Shown in pieces: positions 62,005-64,000 of a stretch of 64,000 bases of DNA. This DNA comes from Desulfomicrobium sp. UBA5193. Its GTDB lineage: Bacteria; Desulfobacterota; Desulfovibrionia; Desulfovibrionales; Desulfomicrobiaceae. Both the position numbers and the translations under genes were made by a program. The stretch spans positions 124,001 to 188,000 of the forward strand of contig DHWB01000007.1 of assembly GCA_002412965.1 (NCBI GenBank). Reading direction: 5' to 3'. Positions within the stretch are counted from its first letter, which is position 1; each line of letters starts with the position of its first letter. Below the pieces are notes generated by a model. It did no database searches. It was not told where the DNA came from and was given only the letters and a program-made list of their open reading frames with translations.

Positions 62005-63012
62005 TCAGCCCTTGCTTGAGAAGGTGTCCTGGTACGCATACAGGGCCGGAGAGCCGCCGGTATGCAGGAAGACCACATTCGACCCCTTGGGGAAGAACCC
62101 CTTGCGCACGAGGTCGATCAAACCCGCGGCAGCCTTGCCCGAATAGACGGGGTCAAGCAGGATGGCCTCGTTCTGCGCGAACAGCTTCACCGCTTCGACC
62201 ATGCCTTCCGTGGGCAGGGAGTAGCCGGGTCCGACGTACTGGTCGAAGCAGACAACCTGCTCACGCGGCATCTCGCCCTTGATGTTCAGCTTGGCCGCGA
62301 CTTCCAGGGAGAGCTTGTACACGATCTCTTCCTGGACCGGCTTGGTGCGGGAGACGTTCATGCCGCTGACGGGAATGTTCGCGTTCATGCCGACAAGGCC
62401 TACAAACATGCCCGCATGCGTTCCGGCGCTGCCCGAGGGCACGACGATGTGATCGATGGGGAGGCGCATGTCATTGAGCTGTCCAAGCAATTCTTCCGCA
62501 CAGGCCGCGTAACCCAGGGCGCCTATCGCGTTGGAGGCTCCGCCGGGGATGATGTAGGGCTTCTTTCCGCTCACGGCCACTTCGTCGGCGACCTTTTGCA
62601 TTTCCGCCAGCATGTTCGAACCGGCCGGGACGACGCGCAGGGTCTTCACACCCAGAAGCTGGAACAGAAAATTGTTTCCGCTGGCTTCCGGCTTGTAGGA
62701 ACCCTTGACGCGCTCCTCGAGCACGAGGTGGCAGTCCAGGCCTTCCTTCACGGCCCAGGCAAGGGTCAGCCGGCAATGGTTCGACTGGACCGCGCCGCAG
62801 GTGATGATGGTGTCCGCGCCCTTCTCCAGGGCGTCGCCGATGCAGAACTCGAGCTTGCGGGTCTTGTTGCCGCCGGCGGCGCCGGGGAGCAGATCATCAC
62901 GCTTGATGAAGAGGTTCACATTCCCGCCCAGCGCCGTGGACAAATTGGGCATGGTTTCGAGAGGGGTGGCGCCGTTCAAATATGCGCGTCTGGGAAATCT
63001 TGTAAAATTCAT
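62005..63012 (-). CDS. PLP-dependent D-cysteine desulfhydrase/L-cysteate sulfo-lyase-type enzyme
   Basis: 335 aa of the ACC deaminase/D-cysteine desulfhydrase family. The PLP Lys is in AAGGNKTRKLEF; TCGAVQSNHCRLTLAW is the substrate loop. CuyA and DcyD share this fold, and I cannot separate them by eye. In the setting of a sulfonate-type importer, a racemase and RidA, L-cysteate sulfo-lyase (cysteate to pyruvate, ammonia and sulfite) is the best guess. Start ATG 63012 with GAGG upstream. D-cysteine or D-serine lyase is the alternative. Confidence 0.88.
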   Translation of the reverse strand: MNFTRFPRRAYLNGATPLETMPNLSTALGGNVNLFIKRDDLLPGAAGGNKTRKLEFCIGDALEKGADTIITCGAVQSNHCRLTLAWAVKEGLDCHLVLEERVKGSYKPEASGNNFLFQLLGVKTLRVVPAGSNMLAEMQKVADEVAVSGKKPYIIPGGASNAIGALGYAACAEELLGQLNDMRLPIDHIVVPSGSAGTHAGMFVGLVGMNANIPVSGMNVSRTKPVQEEIVYKLSLEVAAKLNIKGEMPREQVVCFDQYVGPGYSLPTEGMVEAVKLFAQNEAILLDPVYSGKAAAGLIDLVRKGFFPKGSNVVFLHTGGSPALYAYQDTFSSKG

Positions 63013-63043
63013 GAGTTACCTCGCTGTATTTATGAACACGTGT

Positions 63044-63430
63044 TCAGGATTGAATATGAAAAACAGCCTCGATCTCAATGTCGGCCCCAAGCGGCAGGGC
63101 TGCCACCTGCACGGTGCTGCGGGCCGGAAACGGCGGATTGAAGTAGCTTGCATAGACGGCGTTCACCGCTTTGAAGTCCTGCATGTCGACCAGAAAGATT
63201 GTGGTCTTGACGGCATGCTCCAAACCTCCCCCCGCTGCCTCGGCAATGGAGCGAAGGTTCTTCAGGCAGTTGTGCGCCTGCTCCTCGATGGAACCGGAGG
63301 GCATGGTTCCCGTCAGAGGATCGATGGGTAGCTGCCCGGAGGCGAAGACCAGCCCGCCGATGGAGATCGCCTGTGAATACGGGCCGACCGCGGCCGGGGC
63401 CTTGTCGGAATGGATGATTGTTCTCGGCAT
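63044..63430 (-). CDS. RidA-family enamine/imine deaminase
   Basis: 128 aa, complete RidA (YjgF) domain: VGPYSQAISIGGLVFASGQL, ARSTVQVAALPLGADIEIEA. The conserved Arg of ARSTVQV, which binds the carboxylate of the imine, is present. RidA hydrolyses 2-aminoacrylate, the toxic intermediate released by PLP lyases. Its position just before the lyase fits this. Start ATG 63430 has GGAG seven bases upstream. Confidence 0.94.
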   Translation of the reverse strand: MPRTIIHSDKAPAAVGPYSQAISIGGLVFASGQLPIDPLTGTMPSGSIEEQAHNCLKNLRSIAEAAGGGLEHAVKTTIFLVDMQDFKAVNAVYASYFNPPFPARSTVQVAALPLGADIEIEAVFHIQS

Positions 63431-63555
63431 TCGTGTTCTCCAGTCTCGGTTTCAAGTTCCGATGATTTCGTAAAAACGTTCAGCGTGAAAAATTCCTTCG
63501 GTTCAGCGCAGTCGAAGGCAAACATCCCGGTCAGACTTGGACGCTCCTTGCCTCT

Positions 63556-64000
63556 TCATGCCAACGTCTCCGCCGCAACCTCCGAAATGATGTCAGCAAT
63601 GCAGTGACAATCATCCAGATCGAACGTGAGCGGGATGCGCATGTCGCACAGTGACGCGAGCACGCCATTGGTCCGGGGAAGTTCGGGCAACCCGCTGAAA
63701 TAACGCCAGCTCTGATAGGCGCTGGTGAAGCCCACCGGCTCGATGTTCCCGAACCACTTGAGGTGCACGCCCCGCTCCTCGTTCGCCGCCAGGAACCTGT
63801 GCGTCGCGCTCTTGTCGGCATGGAGCAGGCTGAACTGGATCGAACTGGCCACGTAGCCTTCCCGAGGATCGCGGGCCGGACAGACCAGGCCGGGGATACG
63901 GTTCAATCGCTCTTCGAGCACCTGATAGCGCTCATTCCAGCGCACGCACCGCAGGTCGAGTTCGGCAAGCTGCGGCCGGAGCAGCGCGGCGCGCAGGTTG
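63556..64000 (-). CDS. DegT/DnrJ/EryC1/StrS-type aminotransferase, C-terminal part only
   Basis: 148 codons are visible and the frame runs off the right edge. NLRAALLRPQLAELD followed by RWNERYQVLEERL and the C-terminal HLKWFGNIEPVGFTSAYQSW is the C-terminal domain of the DegT/DnrJ family of PLP aminotransferases. It is 126 bp upstream of ridA on the same strand. Its catalytic Lys lies outside the window. A role in the sulfonate operon is inferred only from position. Confidence 0.78.
   Translation of the reverse strand, partial: NLRAALLRPQLAELDLRCVRWNERYQVLEERLNRIPGLVCPARDPREGYVASSIQFSLLHADKSATHRFLAANEERGVHLKWFGNIEPVGFTSAYQSWRYFSGLPELPRTNGVLASLCDMRIPLTFDLDDCHCIADIISEVAAETLA

Overview
The window looks like chromosomal DNA of an anaerobic, sulfur-metabolising deltaproteobacterium, probably of the Desulfovibrionales (Desulfomicrobium-like). 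This is inferred from the gene families present: a soluble heterodisulfide-reductase-type (Hdr) cluster, Nfn-like bifurcating subunits, a selenium-dependent molybdenum hydroxylase system, a glycyl radical enzyme, a bacteriohemerythrin, two NtrC-type sigma-54 activators and a short RRM protein. No rRNA, tRNA, CRISPR array or prophage was seen.

1-10005 (all minus): an electron-transfer operon transcribed from about 9.7 kb down to the left edge. Its order is hdrA, mvhD, an FrhB/FdhB-like flavoprotein, a double-length hdrA carrying an embedded receiver-like domain, hdrC, hdrB, a universal stress protein and a truncated Fe-S protein. An IS3-type OrfA remnant lies only 22 bp upstream of hdrA. A divergent sigma-54 activator with an atypical receiver and a GAFTSA loop (10455-11858) is its likely regulator.

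12-28 kb: an AspT-type transporter, a large nested palindrome, a hotdog thioesterase, a tungstate/molybdate ABC importer, a monoheme cytochrome c, a DHA2 MFS pump, phosphate butyryltransferase plus butyrate kinase, a hemerythrin, a three-gene RND efflux operon that ends in a tiny membrane-protein ORF (possible UGA recoding), and an RRM protein.

28.4-35.8 kb: a glycyl radical enzyme with its activase, then three tandem copies of a 278-bp repeat, a polar amino-acid ABC importer and an RluA-type pseudouridine synthase.

36-50.1 kb: a PAS histidine kinase and NtrC-type regulator, a terminator, a candidate sigma-54 promoter, then a ten-gene cluster. It holds the three molybdenum hydroxylase subunits, an outer-membrane protein, NfnA- and NfnB-like flavoproteins, YqeB, YqeC, MocA and a MoeA-like molybdopterin-binding protein. 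This is a nearly complete selenium-dependent molybdenum hydroxylase locus.

50-56.7 kb: a GNAT protein, a GGDEF/EAL protein with both active sites degraded, an MltF-like transglycosylase, a possibly leaderless 50-aa membrane protein and an OmpA-type lipoprotein.

56.7-64 kb (all minus): an operon that reads as organosulfonate or cysteate use. It encodes a DegT-type aminotransferase (cut by the edge), RidA, a CuyA/DcyD-type PLP lyase, an Asp/Glu/cysteate-type racemase and an ABC importer with one binding protein, two different permeases and two different ATPases. The ATPases carry complementary motif defects, predicting one canonical and one degenerate ATP site.
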